In this document: positions 30,801 through 40,876 of the stretch, in pieces
Layout of the letters: the number at the start of each line of letters is the position of its first letter
Position numbering within the stretch: position 1 is the stretch's first letter
Assembly (NCBI GenBank): GCA_022414725.1
Contig: CM039462.1
Location: 95,996,695-96,060,694, forward strand
From: Microglena sp. YARC
Lineage: Eukaryota; Chlorophyta; Chlorophyceae; Chlamydomonadales; Chlamydomonadaceae
Length of the DNA: 64,000 nt
Direction of reading: 5' to 3'
The notes under the pieces: model-generated
Database searches by the model: none
The model's input: only the letters and a program-made list of their open reading frames with translations
What the model was told of the DNA's origin: nothing
Program-made: the position numbers and the translations under genes

Positions 30801-30920
30801 CCCTTAGCCGTTCTTGACTTTTTTTTTGGTCTTTTCTCCTTGGTCACAAAGGGCTAGGTTTTATCAGTTGCGTCTTTTCCTGGTTCCCCCCTTTGTAAAA
30901 AAAAAAAAAAAAAAAAAAAA
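27833..30920 (+). mobile_element. LINE A, 5'-truncated copy with complete 3' end
   Basis: Begins after the RT core, covers the rest of ORF2 in broken frames, the Cys/His motif (about 29545-29620), the C-terminal domain to 30090, the acidic-tail repeat (about 30095-30281, stop TAG after D-L-R), the 3' UTR with C tract (30512-30540), hairpin (ACAAAGGG at about 30845, CCCTTTGT at about 30888) and poly(A) 30897-30920. Inserted in the gag-like part of the Gypsy element. It shows the full order of the LINE A 3' half in one piece. Confidence 0.9.
30095..30281 (+). repeat. GATCTAGACCC-type minisatellite encoding acidic ORF2 tail
   Basis: Irregular 6-, 12- and 18-bp words (GATCTAGACCCAGATCC, CAGGGTCTAG) keep one frame open. 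In LINE A sense the frame reads I-P-D-P-I-P-D-P-A-Q-A-L and on through Asp/Pro/Leu repeats to D-Q-G-P-D-L-R and a stop. The same tail is seen in at least six copies (for example 17220-17500, 33220-33640 and 47930-48240 minus; 51215-51580 plus), with different repeat numbers. Part of the inner segment is inverted in this copy (GGGCTGGGTCTGGG). Confidence 0.7.
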
Positions 30921-32060
30921 GCCAGCCGGCCCTATGTTAGGGATGAAACACGGGCTGATGAGGTCGTACAACCTGCGGATGCCAATACGATTACACGACG
31001 ACGAATGGACAACTGCAGTCACCTGTGACAGGTGCCATACCGATCACAATCGTCTGTGGGTCGTGGCTCTATTGCCACATGATTGTTTTCGGAAGCGCAG
31101 GTCTTTCTCCCCAGACTACACGACATTTCAGTCCTACGAGGCACGGGGTCGCTGCAGACATATTCCCATCAGTCCCGCAAAGTACCAGACCTCACTGTCT
31201 GCGAGCGATATAATATTTCGCACGGGACTTATGGATGACCTCCGACCAGGATATTTTGACGGTCGGAAAACGGGTGCATTGTTCGATTCGATGGAAGAAG
31301 TATTCCGCTATCTGCAGCAGGACAAGTCCCGAAATACGCAGCAGCAACGACGGGCAACAGAGCGGGGGTACACACATACAAAAGGTCAAAGACTCGATCC
31401 CAGAGATTGTCAGACACTAGGTACCCTAGCAGAGAAAAAACAATTATTGCAGTAAATACGTCCATTTACGCATGCAAACCCCTTTTCCACTCTTCCGACA
31501 CGGCCATTTATGCTTCGCTGGCGTTACGATCTATGGACAAGAACGACGAAGAGCCGGATTCTCGTCCGACAAAAAAGCCTAAAGTTGGACGCACGCCACA
31601 AGTGGCCCATTGATGCGCTTGAGTAGTCGCATTCTGGCTGGCCCCTTCGGGGAATAACACATGCCGAGAAGGTAGAGAGGACCACAACGTACGCAGCAGA
31701 TCGCAGACCTTCAAGCAGAGTAGATCGCCAGGGTCGCAGGTCCTTAGCTTGCAAGGTGCTGATCACGCTCTCAACCGACCAAAGCAATGCACTCGGGCCC
31801 CGATCCAGAGGATAAATGCCCCAGCCGTTTGATCTCCGTCGGGAAAAATACTGGTGGTCGGAGGCAACAGATCACATAGGTCGCGAACATCAAATCGCTG
31901 CCCGACGGTCTACGAAGTGCATCCGTCGCAATCACGCGCCCCCCAATACGAACGCATCCCCTGTGCTAACCACACGAGCCAATTGGGTATACGAAGTCAA
32001 CACGTCAACAGCCCCCGATATGCTTTTCAACGCCCGCTCTGGTGCTAAACAGTTGCTTGG
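30921..32060 (+). pseudogene. Gypsy gag-like region, second copy
   Basis: The open frame 30814-31455 (its start is in the LINE tail) encodes R-R-S-F-S-P-D-Y-T, then F-R-T-G-L-M-D-D-L-R-P-G and F-R-Y-L-Q-Q-D-K-S-R, in the order of a Gypsy capsid. A later frame (31407-31613) ends K-N-D-E-E-P-D-S-R-P-T-K-K-P-K, a basic stretch. It leads directly into the protease, so this is probably the Gag belonging to the downstream Pol. Confidence 0.55.
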
Positions 32061-32070
32061 TGCTAAACAG

Positions 32071-32555
32071 TTGCAGATTCGGGCTCTACAGGTTGCCTTA
32101 TAGAAAAGCAAACGGCTGACGATCTCGGTTTGCACATCTACCCTTGGTATAACGAACGCGACGGATTCACTTGCGCTAACGACGGGATAATCAAAATCCG
32201 GGGAACGGCCACACTCCCTCTCCACATTCAACGATATGTGGGCAAAGCGTTTGTCCATGTCGTAGACAAACTTCCGGGTGGATTAGATTTAATCCTCGGA
32301 TCCGACTGGATGCGCGACAAGAAAGCCGTTCTCGACTACAATCGCATGACGATGTCGCTCAAACGGTACGGCTGCTGTTTAACCCCCGTTAACAGACAGC
32401 GGGACGAAACGGCTCATTCTTTCTTCACCATGGCACTATCGGGCACGTCCTCCGACGATCCCGTTATTATGGGTCGCAAGGCTGCTAAGCTGTTAAAGGC
32501 TGGAGCAAACCACGTCATGTTCAACGTCCGCGAGTCACGATCGGACTTACCATAG
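32071..32555 (+). pseudogene. Gypsy aspartic protease
   Basis: From 32071 the plus strand encodes A-D-S-G-S-T-G-C-L-I, the D-S/T-G active-site block, and after about 60 residues D-L-I-L-G-S-D-W-M, the conserved hydrophobic L-G-x-x-W/M end of retropepsins in Gypsy Pol. These processed Gag-Pol in the particle. The frame stays open to 32555, where a LINE A insertion (32598) separates it from RT. A stop (TAG) between the active-site block and the following frame shows decay. Confidence 0.75.
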
Positions 32556-32597
32556 TCCAACGTCACGGCCAATGAACAGGCAAAATTGCAAACGATG

Positions 32598-34973
32598 TTT
32601 TTTTTCTTTTTTCTTTTTTGTACAAAGGGGGGAACCAGGAAAAGGCGCAACTGATAAAACCTAGCCCTTTGTGACCAAGGAGAAAAGACCAAAGAAAAAG
32701 TCAAGAACGGCTAAGGGACAGCTAAGGGACGGACACCACCTGGGCGACGTAAGGGACAAAGGAGGACGGGAACAGAAGACAAAACAAACCAGAGAGGCAA
32801 GGAAGAAGCCAAAAACAGGAAGCCCAAGAGAAGGGGCTAGGACTACTAAGAAAAAAGACCTATGAAGGGGGGGGCCATAACATTGCAACCTCTAACTGTC
32901 ACCGGATCAGAAGACTGAAAGAGGAGATGCAAACTAAGGAGGTCTAAAAGGAAAAACTATGCGAGAAACTAAGAGAAAAAAGGTGGGGAGGGGGGGGGGG
33001 GGGGGGACTAAGAGGCAACTAAGGGTGGAAACTGAAACTAGGGGAAGCAAACTAAGGGAGAAACTGCAAAAACAAGCCAAAAGCAGGGAGGCACACCAGA
33101 AAAGAAGAAAGACAACTGGAAGCAAAGCGAAAACCTAAAAGACTGGTCTGGGCATGTACAACAGGAATGAAGACAGAGATAGTATCAAGATCTAGATCTC
33201 GATCTGGATCTTAGTGCAGATCTGGACCTTGATCTTGGTCCAGATCTAGACCCAGATCTGGAACGTTGTCGAGTGCTGTGTCCAAATCTGGAACCTGATC
33301 CTGATCTGGGGCAGGGTCTTGATGTTGGGCTTGGGCTGGATCTAGGTCAGGGTCAAGATCGGGGCCTAGAGCTGGGGCTTGGCTGGACCTAGGTCAGGGT
33401 CTAGATCAGGGTCTAGAGCTCGGGAATGGGCTGGGTCTGGGTCAGGGTCTAGAGCAAGGTCTAGATCCGGGTAATGGGCTGGATCTGGGTCAGGGTCTAG
33501 ATCAGGGTCTAGAACTAGGGCTTGGGCTGGGTCTGGGATTGGGTCTGGGATTGTAGGGAGCGCTGGGGCCATGGGGATTGTCATTTCCATGGTGCGGGTA
33601 TCAGGCTCCTGGTCACCGGGAGTGACCCCAATCATGGTGCAAAAGATCGGGGGTGTGGCCCATTAGGCTTGCAAAGGAAGCCAATGTGAGAGAGCAATCT
33701 AGGCCACGCCACCAATCTTGACAGAAGTGATGCCCTGCAGTGTTTTAATCTTAGATCAGCAAGACCTTCGGGTGCATGCCTTTCCTTCTTTTTCTGTGTT
33801 GCTCTTGGAGGTTACAGTGGTGTTTTATTGGTTGGGGAGAAACAGTGTTGCTTGGAGGTGTGGGTGGTGCTCGGAAGGCCCTTTGTCCTTTGTCCTCCTA
33901 GTAATTAGTTTGTGTCCCTCGGTCTTTTGTCCCCTAGTCTTTTCGTCTTTTGTCTTCGGATCTTTTGTCTTAGCGGACTTTTGGTCCATGTCCTCTAATC
34001 TTCTTCTTTGGTTTTTCTTTCTCGGTCACATAGGGCTAGGTTTTATCAGATGTTCCCTTTCCTGGTTCCTCCCTATGTAAAAAAAAAAAAAAAAAGAAGC
34101 GCCATTATCAAAGTGTCGAAGATACGTCTGGGTGCGCATCCAGTCCCTGGCGATGGCTTGGTGAAGGTGGCCAAGGGCAAGGCAGATAGCCTTGTGGTGA
34201 AGGGGCTCAGAATGGTCCAGTCTGTCAGCCCGGGACGAACGGACCTGCCATATCGCGCCCAAGGTGGTTATACGCAGGAAGGACCACAACCTTAGGGTAG
34301 AGGGAGGAGGGGGTGTCCCCGGCCAAAGGGTGATGTCGTCACCGAGGAGGAAGAAGGGGCAACGAGGAAGGCGCTGCCCACCGGTGAGGGTCTCCCAAGT
34401 GGAAAGGAGCCAGTCTATGACAGGGGCGAATCAGGGCATTCCAAGAAAGCGTGAGACAATGTGTCAGCAGTGTGCAGCTGCAAGCAGTCAGGGCTGGAGC
34501 AGACTATGGAGGGGGGGTCGTCTTGGTTGACCCGTTGGAAGCGTCCTCGTACATGAGCAAGGAACGCATTGCAGCCCAGGTGCCATGAAGCAAGCTCCGG
34601 CAAGTGATGGTATAAGGACGGTGGAGAGTCTTGTCAGCGAGGCGTACCCACACCTGCGAAAAGCCTGCACGTAGAGGGAGGGAGACTTGAGGTTCGTCTT
34701 GTCTTTGAGCAGTTCTCTCCACTGGGCCTGGACGGGAGGGGCGGACACGTTGTAAGTCCACCCAAGCGTTCTGTGGGAGGTCTTCAGGGGAGGGGACTGG
34801 AATAGGGGTGACAACGAGCGCTCTCTCTGTTGCTGAGGCAATCCATCGGGATTAAGGACCACGGAGGCCTCGCAGGTCAGGGTTAGTGCTAGGGTGAGTG
34901 TCCAAGGTGGAGGGGGGTAGAATGCTCCACAGCCTGGGCCAAGCAGCACGTTCCTCGGTATAACCTGGCACAA
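32598..34973 (-). mobile_element. LINE A copy, minus strand, split by tail B
   Basis: Interrupted poly(T) 32598-32620, 3' UTR, acidic-tail repeat (about 33220-33560; in element sense the frame 33635-33366 reads D-P-D-L-D-P-D-P-D-P-A-H), ORF2 C-terminal domain, Cys/His motif (about 34430-34510) and further ORF2 to 34973. Split at 33726 by a plus-strand tail-B copy. It interrupts the Gypsy Pol between protease and RT. Confidence 0.9.
33726..34095 (+). mobile_element. Tail-B retrocopy inside LINE A, opposite orientation
   Basis: Starts GTGATGCCCTGCAGTG and ends in poly(A) 34079-34095 with intact hairpin arms. LINE A reads CTTGACAGAAG on the left and (A)GAAGCGCC on the right, where uninterrupted copies read CTTGACAGAAGGCGCC, so AGAAG is duplicated. 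Tail B was therefore mobile after this LINE A copy inserted. Confidence 0.9.
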
Positions 34974-36650
34974 AATGGTTGCCGTCCGACTGACCCTTAC
35001 CTGGCCCGCCAGTGGCTATAGCATGGATTGCGAAAATTGGATCCATGACAACATCCTTGACCACGACGATAAAACGCTCATTTCAGCCAACGATCTGCGC
35101 CCTCCTATGGAAATATCGCAAAGTCTTCAACAATTTGCCGATGGGGACTCCGAGGCATCGGATCATCCCTCACGCCATTAAAACGCAAGACAATGCATAC
35201 GCTCCTTATCGCAGGAACCGTCGCATGGGCCCAGCTGAAACCCTGCTCTGTGAAGAATACGTCGCTGACCTTTTACAACAAGGATTAATTGCCCCGAGCT
35301 CGTCCCCGTACGGAGCACCTATTATGATTATTGCGAAACCGGGTGGAACTGGATATCGAGTTGTTTGGGACTGGCATGCGCTCATCAACATAGCGATTAA
35401 AAAACCGATATCCCCTTCCCAAATCGACGAGGAATATTGATCGGCTAGGTGGAGCTACTTTGTTTAGCTCCCTATACCGCACGTCTGTTTATTAGCAAAT
35501 ACGAATTTCGGACGAGGGCGCTCCAAAGACTGCTTCACTACCCCGATGGTCAATTTGAATTTAAAAGTCATAGGGATGGGTTTGGCGAACGCGCCTGCCA
35601 CATTCTAGGCGGTCATGAACCAGATATTTGCGCCCTACTTGCATAAGTTTGTCTTAGTATACTTGGACGATATCCTGGTTTACGGACGCACGCCGGCAGA
35701 ACATTTGGCCAACTTGGCTACGGTTCTCCAGGTCTTACAGGACAACAACTTCTACGCAAAACTGTCAAAATGTTCTTTCAACAAACGAAAGTAAAATTCC
35801 TTGGTCATTACATTGGACGCGATGTAATTAAAGTTGATCCGAAAAGGTGAGCACAGTCCGCGACTGGCCAACTCCGAAAACGGCAAAAACAGATCGGGTC
35901 ATTCCTCGGTTTGTGCAATTATTTTCGGAAGTTTATCCAAGGATATTCTTCCCTCGCTGCCACTCTCCAAACCATGTCTAACATAAAGGGCGAGCTGGGA
36001 GCCTTGTTCAAACAAAAGCATCTCGTCACATTCGAAGGCCTCAAAGAAGCTTTGCTGTCCGCTCTAGTGCTTGCACTGCCGGATTTCAGAAAACCGTTCG
36101 AGGTCATTACCGACGCATCTTTACTTGGTACGGGCGCTGTGCTCTTACAAGATAAGCACCCCATTACCTTCGCAAGCAAGAAATATATTCCAGCAGAGCT
36201 GAATTATACTACGACTGAGCAGGTTATGCTTGCAATCGTCCACGCATTAACCGAGTGGCGATGCTACCTCAAAGGATCGCACATGACCTTGGTCACTGAC
36301 CACAACCCGCTAATATACTTCGATACCAAGGCGGTCCTTTCACGACGCATGGGTAGATGGCAAGAGGACCTTGCGCTTTTTAGCTTTACGTGGGAGTATC
36401 GCGCAAGTCGCAATAATATGGCAGACCCTGTCAGTCGCAACCCCAACCTCTCCGCACCCGCCGACGTAGCCGTCGCGCACCAGCTCCTGGTGTTCTCCCT
36501 CTTGGTCAGCAAATGCCGTCCTCGATCGACGACGCCACGTCCGTTGGCAGTCGGACCCACAGTCCTTGAGGTCCAGCCCCGGACTACGACTTCACTCCCC
36601 GTCCCTTCGGTGACGGTCGAAGAAACGCGACGACACAGACGTCCAGCGCC
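34974..36650 (+). pseudogene. Gypsy reverse transcriptase and RNase H
   Basis: Frame 35012-35440 encodes the RT N-terminal half: L-L-W-K-Y-R-K-V-F, Y-R-R-N-R-R-M-G-P-A-E, L-I-A-P-S-S-S-P-Y-G-A-P. After frameshifts, L-V-Y-L-D-D-I-L-V-Y (YLDD at 35659-35670) is the catalytic block, followed by K-F-L-G-H-Y-I-G. Frame 35911-36650 holds the RNase H: F-E-V-I-T-D-A-S-L-L-G-T-G, then T-T-E-Q-V-M-L-A-I-V-H-A-L, then V-T-D-H-N-P-L, and R-A-S-R-N-N-M-A-D-P-V-S-R. This is the standard Ty3/Gypsy Pol order. The element is dead: at least two frameshifts, and the next domain is displaced by a LINE A and a tail-B insertion. Confidence 0.85.
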
Positions 36651-36651
36651 C

Positions 36652-37048
36652 TTTTTTTATTTTTTTTTACAAAGGGGGGAACCAGGAAAAGGCGCAACTG
36701 ATAAAACCTAGCCCTTTGTGACCAAGGAGAAAAGACCAAATAAAAAGACAAGAACGGCTAAGGGACAGCTAAGGGACGGACACCACCTGGGCGACGTAAG
36801 GACAAAGGAGACGGGAACAGAAGACAAACAAACCAGAGAGGCAAGGAAGAAGCCAAAAACAGGAAGTCCAAGAGAAGGGGCTAGGACTACTAAGAAAAAA
36901 GACCTATGAAGGGGGGGGCCATAACATTGCAACCTCTAACAGTCACCGGATCAGAAGACTGAAAGAGGAGATGCAAACTAAGGAGGACTAAAAGGAAAAC
37001 TATGCGAGAAACTAAGAGAAAAAGGGGGGAGGGGGGGGGGGGTGGGGG

Positions 37049-37093
<45 letters not shown>

Positions 37094-38119
37094 AAGGAGG
37101 CAACTGAGGGGGAAACTAAGGAGGCAACTAAGGGTGGAAACAGAACTAGGGGAAGCAAACTAAGGGAGAAACTGAAAAAACAAGCCAAAAGCAGGGAGGC
37201 AACCAGAAAAGAAGAAAGACAACTGGAAGCAAAGCGAAAACCTAAAAGACTGGTCTGGGCAGGTAAACAACAGGAATGAAGACAGAGACAGTATCAAGAT
37301 CTAGATCTTGATCTGGATCTTAGCGCAGATCTGGACCTTGATCTTGGTCCAGATCTAGCCCCAGATCTGGAACGTTGTCGAGTGCTGTGTCCAAATCTGG
37401 AACCTGATCCTGATCTGGGGCTGGGTCTTGATCTTGGGCTTGGGCTCGATCTAGGTCAGGGTCAAGATCGGGGCCTAGAGCTGGGGCTTGGGCTGGACCT
37501 AAGTCAGGGTCTAGATCGGGGTCTAGAGCTCGGGAATGGGCGTGGTCTGGGTCAGGGTCTAGAGCAAGGTCTAGATCGGGTAATGGGCTGGGATCTGGGC
37601 AGGGTCTAGATCAGGTCTAGAACTAGGGCTTGGGCTGGGTCTGGGATTGGGTCTGGGATTGTAGGGAGCGCTGAGGCCATGGGGATTGTCATTTCCATGG
37701 TGCGGGTATCAGGCTCCTGGTCACCGGGAGTGACCCCAATCATGGTGCAAAAGATCGGGGGGGTGGCCCATAAGCTTGCAAAGGAAGCCACTGTAAGAGA
37801 GCAATCTAGGCCACGCCACCAATCTTGACAGAAGGCGCCATTATCAAGGTGTCGAAAGATACGTCTGGGGTGCGCATCCAGTCCCTGGCGATGGCTTGGT
37901 GAAGGTGGCCAAGGGCAAGGCAGATAGCTCTTGTGGTGAAGGGGCTCAGAATGGTCCAGTCTGTCAGCCCGGGACGAACGAACCTGCCATATCGCGCCCA
38001 AGGTGGTTATACGCAGGAAGGACCACAACCTTAGGGTAGAGGGAGGAGGGGGTGTCCCGGGCCAAAGGGTGATGTCGTCACCGAGGAGGAAGAAGGGGCA
38101 ACGAGGAAGGCGCTGCCCA
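36652..38119 (-). mobile_element. LINE A 3' part with ~70 bp G-rich tract
   Basis: Poly(T) 36652-36668, hairpin, 3' UTR with the longest homopolymer in the window (37026-37090, almost all G on plus), acidic-tail repeat (about 37380-37620), and the ORF2 C-terminal domain to 38119. A plus-strand tail-B copy follows directly, so the two meet head to head. Confidence 0.85.
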
Positions 38120-38809
38120 CCCCCTTGGCGTCTGCCGCCTCCTCTTCATCTATCATGGATCGAATTTTAGCGGGGTACAAGACGGATACAAAACTTCACG
38201 CCAGGCTGCAAACGCGTCCGTGATAAATTTTCCAAATCCGGTTACTGGTTTTTTAGTTACCTTGTTAGTGTTAGCTTTGGCCCTATCCTGTTTTTTGTTG
38301 CATGCCGCGCTCTGGTCGTCTTTGCAGAGCTTGCTGATCTGCATGGGTGACCTAGCGACATGTTACTAGGCTGCTGAGAGTCTGTGCTGGTTTCCTAAGG
38401 GAGTGATGCCCTGATGCACTGGCCTGTTACAGGAGTGATGCCCTGCAGTGTTTTAAATCTTAGATCAGCAAAGACCTTCGGGTGCATGCCTTTCCTTCTT
38501 TTTCTGTGTTGCTCTGGAGGTTACAGTGGTGTTTTATTGGTTGGGGAGAAACAGTGTTGCTTGGAGGTGGGGGTGGTGCTCGGAAGGCCCTTTGTCCTTT
38601 GTCCTCCTAGTAATTAGTTTGTGTCCCTCGTTGTTTTGTCCCCTAGTCTTTTCGTCTTTTGTCTTGGATCTTTTGTCTTAGCGGACTTCTGGTGCATGTC
38701 TTCTAGTCTTCTTCTTTGGTTTTTCTTCCTTGGTCACATAGGGCTAGGTTTTATCAGATGTTCCCTTTCCTGGTTCCTCCCTTTGTAAAAAAAAAAAAAA
38801 AAAAAAAAA
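38120..38809 (+). mobile_element. Tail-B retrocopy with long 5' part and mixed hairpin
   Basis: Extends about 300 bp further 5' than most copies; 38230-38345 matches 11180-11286 (reverse complement), while the first about 100 bp are unique. The hairpin pairs ACATAGGG (B type, about 38736) with CCCTTTGT (A type, about 38779), leaving one mismatch. Poly(A) 38787-38809. Confidence 0.8.
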
Positions 38810-39171
38810 GATGAACCAGTACGGACGCGAATTTTTATGTGTACCTATGGACGCTGCACTACGCTTGGATATTATCCGAGAGGCCCACGATCCGGTTTAC
38901 ATGGACCATTGCGGTTGCACCAAGACTTTGGAACTCGACACACGTACCTTTACTTGGGCGAAAGTCACGGCAGACGTGACAGCCTTCGTCCAGCAGTGCC
39001 ACAAGTGCCAAACGAACAAACTGGGTAATGCGAAGCCGAACAGTACGCTGGTTTCCGTGGAAATTCCTGATAAATTCTGGGAATGCGTCTCCACGGACCT
39101 CATTACAGCGCTCCCGCCTACGACGCCACTCAAAGCGGAAGTCGAGTCGAAATGTCCGGCAGCCAACAATC
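38810..39171 (+). pseudogene. Gypsy integrase N-terminal zinc domain
   Basis: The frame 38811-39191 encodes F-L-C-V-P-M, then H-D-P-V-Y-M-D-H-C-G-C-T-K-T and, 30 residues on, C-H-K-C-Q-T-N-K: an H-H-C-C zinc-binding domain. F-W-E-C-V-S-T-D-L-I-T-A-L-P follows, where the first catalytic Asp of the D,D-35-E core lies. The frame then runs into an inserted tail-A copy; the remaining core is not found. Confidence 0.8.
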
Positions 39172-39485
39172 AGGTGGTGTCCGTCCCTTAGCTGTCCCTT
39201 AGCCGTTCTTGTCTTTTTCTTTGGTCTTTTCTCCTTGGTCACAAAGGGCTAGGTTTTATCAGTTGCGCCTTTTCTGGTTCCCCTTTGTAAAAAAAAAAAA
39301 AAAAAAATCACCTCCCTTAGCAAACCAGCACAGACTCTCAGCAGCCTAGTGCCTGTCCCTTAGCTGTCCTTAGCCGTTCATGTCTTTTTCTTTGGTCTTT
39401 CTCCTTGGTCACAAAGGGCTAGGTTTTATCAGTTGCGCCTTTTCCTGTTCCCCCTTTGTAAAAAAATATATATATATATATATTG
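39172..39485 (+). mobile_element. Two tail-A copies with a tail-B scrap between them, then (TA)n
   Basis: 39172-39307: tail A from GGTGGTGTCCGTCCC to poly(A). 39308-39350: 43 bp of tail-B 5' sequence in minus orientation (TTAGCAAACCAGCACA...). 39351-39465: a second tail-A copy with poly(A). 39466-39483: ATATATATAT. Both tail-A copies keep their hairpin arms. The whole block sits where most of the integrase core should be. Confidence 0.8.
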
Positions 39486-39828
39486 GTGGCCATCCACAGT
39501 TGACCGACAAGATCAATGCAAGCTTGCATGCAGGCGCCAAGATCGGCAGAAGGCCCATTAATACAAACGACGCACAGAAGTTTCTTCAAGCTCGGTGATC
39601 AAAGTTCTCCTTTCCACCCGCAACATAAAGTTCAAAGCGACGGGTAAACCGAAGCTTACACCCCGTTTTTGCTGGACCATATACGATCACGAATGCATTG
39701 GTCCACGCGACGAACAGACGGGAGTTGTACGATAAGTCAAGGCATGCCGATTGGCTTTGCCTACAATAATGCGCATGCCACCCCGTGTTCCATGTGGTTC
39801 TGATCAAGCATTGGCGCTCTGACGGTAC
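39486..39828 (+). pseudogene. Gypsy integrase C-terminal region
   Basis: In shifting frames the plus strand reads V-L-L-S-T-R-N-I-K-F-K, G-K-P-K-L-T-P-R-F, then M-R-M and V-F-H-V-V-L-I-K-H-W, which are the order and spacing of the end of Ty3/Gypsy integrases just before the chromodomain. It is cut by a tail-A copy at 39829. Confidence 0.7.
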
Positions 39829-40037
39829 TTTTTTTTTTTTTTTTTACAAAGGGGGGAACCAGGAAAAGGCGGAACTGATAAAACCTAGCCTTTGTGACCA
39901 AGGAAAAGACCAAAGAAAAATACATGAACGGCTAAGGACAGCTAAGGACAGACACCACCTGGGCGACTAAAGGGACAAAGGAGGGACAGGAACAGAAGAC
40001 AAACAAACCAGAGAGGCAAGGAAGAAGCCCAAAACAG
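39829..40037 (-). mobile_element. Tail-A retrocopy, 5'-truncated
   Basis: Poly(T) 39829-39845, hairpin and about 160 bp of 3' UTR, ending at GAAGCCCAAAACAG. It separates integrase and chromodomain. Confidence 0.9.
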
Positions 40038-40345
40038 TAACTGTCCACGTTGGACAACCCCTCGAGTACGACTCCGACGGCGCACCAATTTGGAATGTCC
40101 AATGCATTATGCGCGAGAAATCGCGTATCATCAGCACATCAAACAAACGACGCCTTGAATACTTGGTTCGCTGGAAGGACTTCGGTATCGAGCAAGACAC
40201 TTGGGAACTCGCGAAGCGGTCAGAGACAACTGCTCCTCATGCCGTCACGGCATGGGAGTCCCGTGTTACGCCCGTTTCCTCACGACGACGAAAGCGGGCC
40301 CCATCCACCCTACCATCGCACTCGTCGCATACGAAAGACGATTAG
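40038..40345 (+). pseudogene. Gypsy chromodomain
   Basis: The frame 40109-40345 and the bases before it encode I-W-N-V-Q-C-I-M-R-E, R-R-L-E-Y-L-V-R-W-K-D-F-G and D-T-W-E-L-A-K-R: a chromodomain of about 50 residues with its Y-L-V-K/R-W-K and W-E blocks. Chromodomains at the integrase C-terminus direct chromoviruses to particular chromatin. A basic tail (S-R-R-R-K-R-A) follows. The frame is intact over this part. Confidence 0.85.
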
Positions 40346-40524
40346 ATTGTTATAGGAATGAAACAATCTTTAACAGAGTACTCAAAAGGGATGTTAAATG
40401 GTTCTCTCCGAAACCAACTTGTTTCCACAAGTATATTTGAGCACGACGCAAGAGGACTGGGATTCACATCCCCTCCAACTATACGATCAGATGCGGGTCC
40501 GCATCTCTTCATGGGGGGGGGGGG
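40346..40524 (+). other. Gypsy 3' untranslated region with polypurine tract
   Basis: Non-coding. ATGGGGGGGGGGGG (40511-40524) stands directly before the 3' LTR start and fits the polypurine tract that primes plus-strand synthesis. Confidence 0.7.
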
Positions 40525-40876
40525 TGTAATGGTACAGAACCCTTCATGGGTATTCTGGTCCGTTAAGCGAGGCATACGGATACTTTGGTACCCGCAAGCC
40601 ACGTTACAAACGCACGTGAGACAGTACCATACCTATGTACTGCCCCCATCGCTCTCACGCGCACGGGCGAACACAAAGACTACGAGTTACTTTGGACGAA
40701 CCCTTATACTACACACGAAGACTTCATCCACGAGCAGCTCTACATCCCCTCTTAGGTAACCTTCTAAACCTGTTCTGCTAGCTCACACATATTAACATAC
40801 ACATAATCCTAACCTTCACGTTACGCGCTTCCTAGACTAACCCTCAAGCTGCTAGTAAGCATCCTGAGCTGTTACA
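40525..40876 (+). repeat. Gypsy 3' LTR
   Basis: 352 bp, TGTAATGGTACAGAACCC to GAGCTGTTACA. Compared with the 5' LTR it has scattered substitutions and small indels, so this insertion is not recent. LINE C sequence resumes right after it. Confidence 0.9.

Larger units (their letters stand above)
23298..40876 (+). mobile_element. Ty3/Gypsy chromodomain retrotransposon with both LTRs, heavily nested
   Basis: Two closely similar LTRs in the same orientation (23298-23645 and 40525-40876), each starting TGTAA and ending TTACA, enclose gag-like sequence, aspartic protease, RT, RNase H, integrase and a chromodomain in Gypsy order. Flanks are AGGGC (left) and AGGCC (right), a 5-bp target duplication with one change. 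The order PR-RT-RH-IN-chromodomain is that of chromoviruses. Insertions of LINE A, tail A and tail B stretch it to 17.6 kb. All coding parts are frameshifted and most of the integrase core is missing, so it cannot move. Gag-like sequence is present more than once, so a second related element may be mixed in. Confidence 0.8.
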
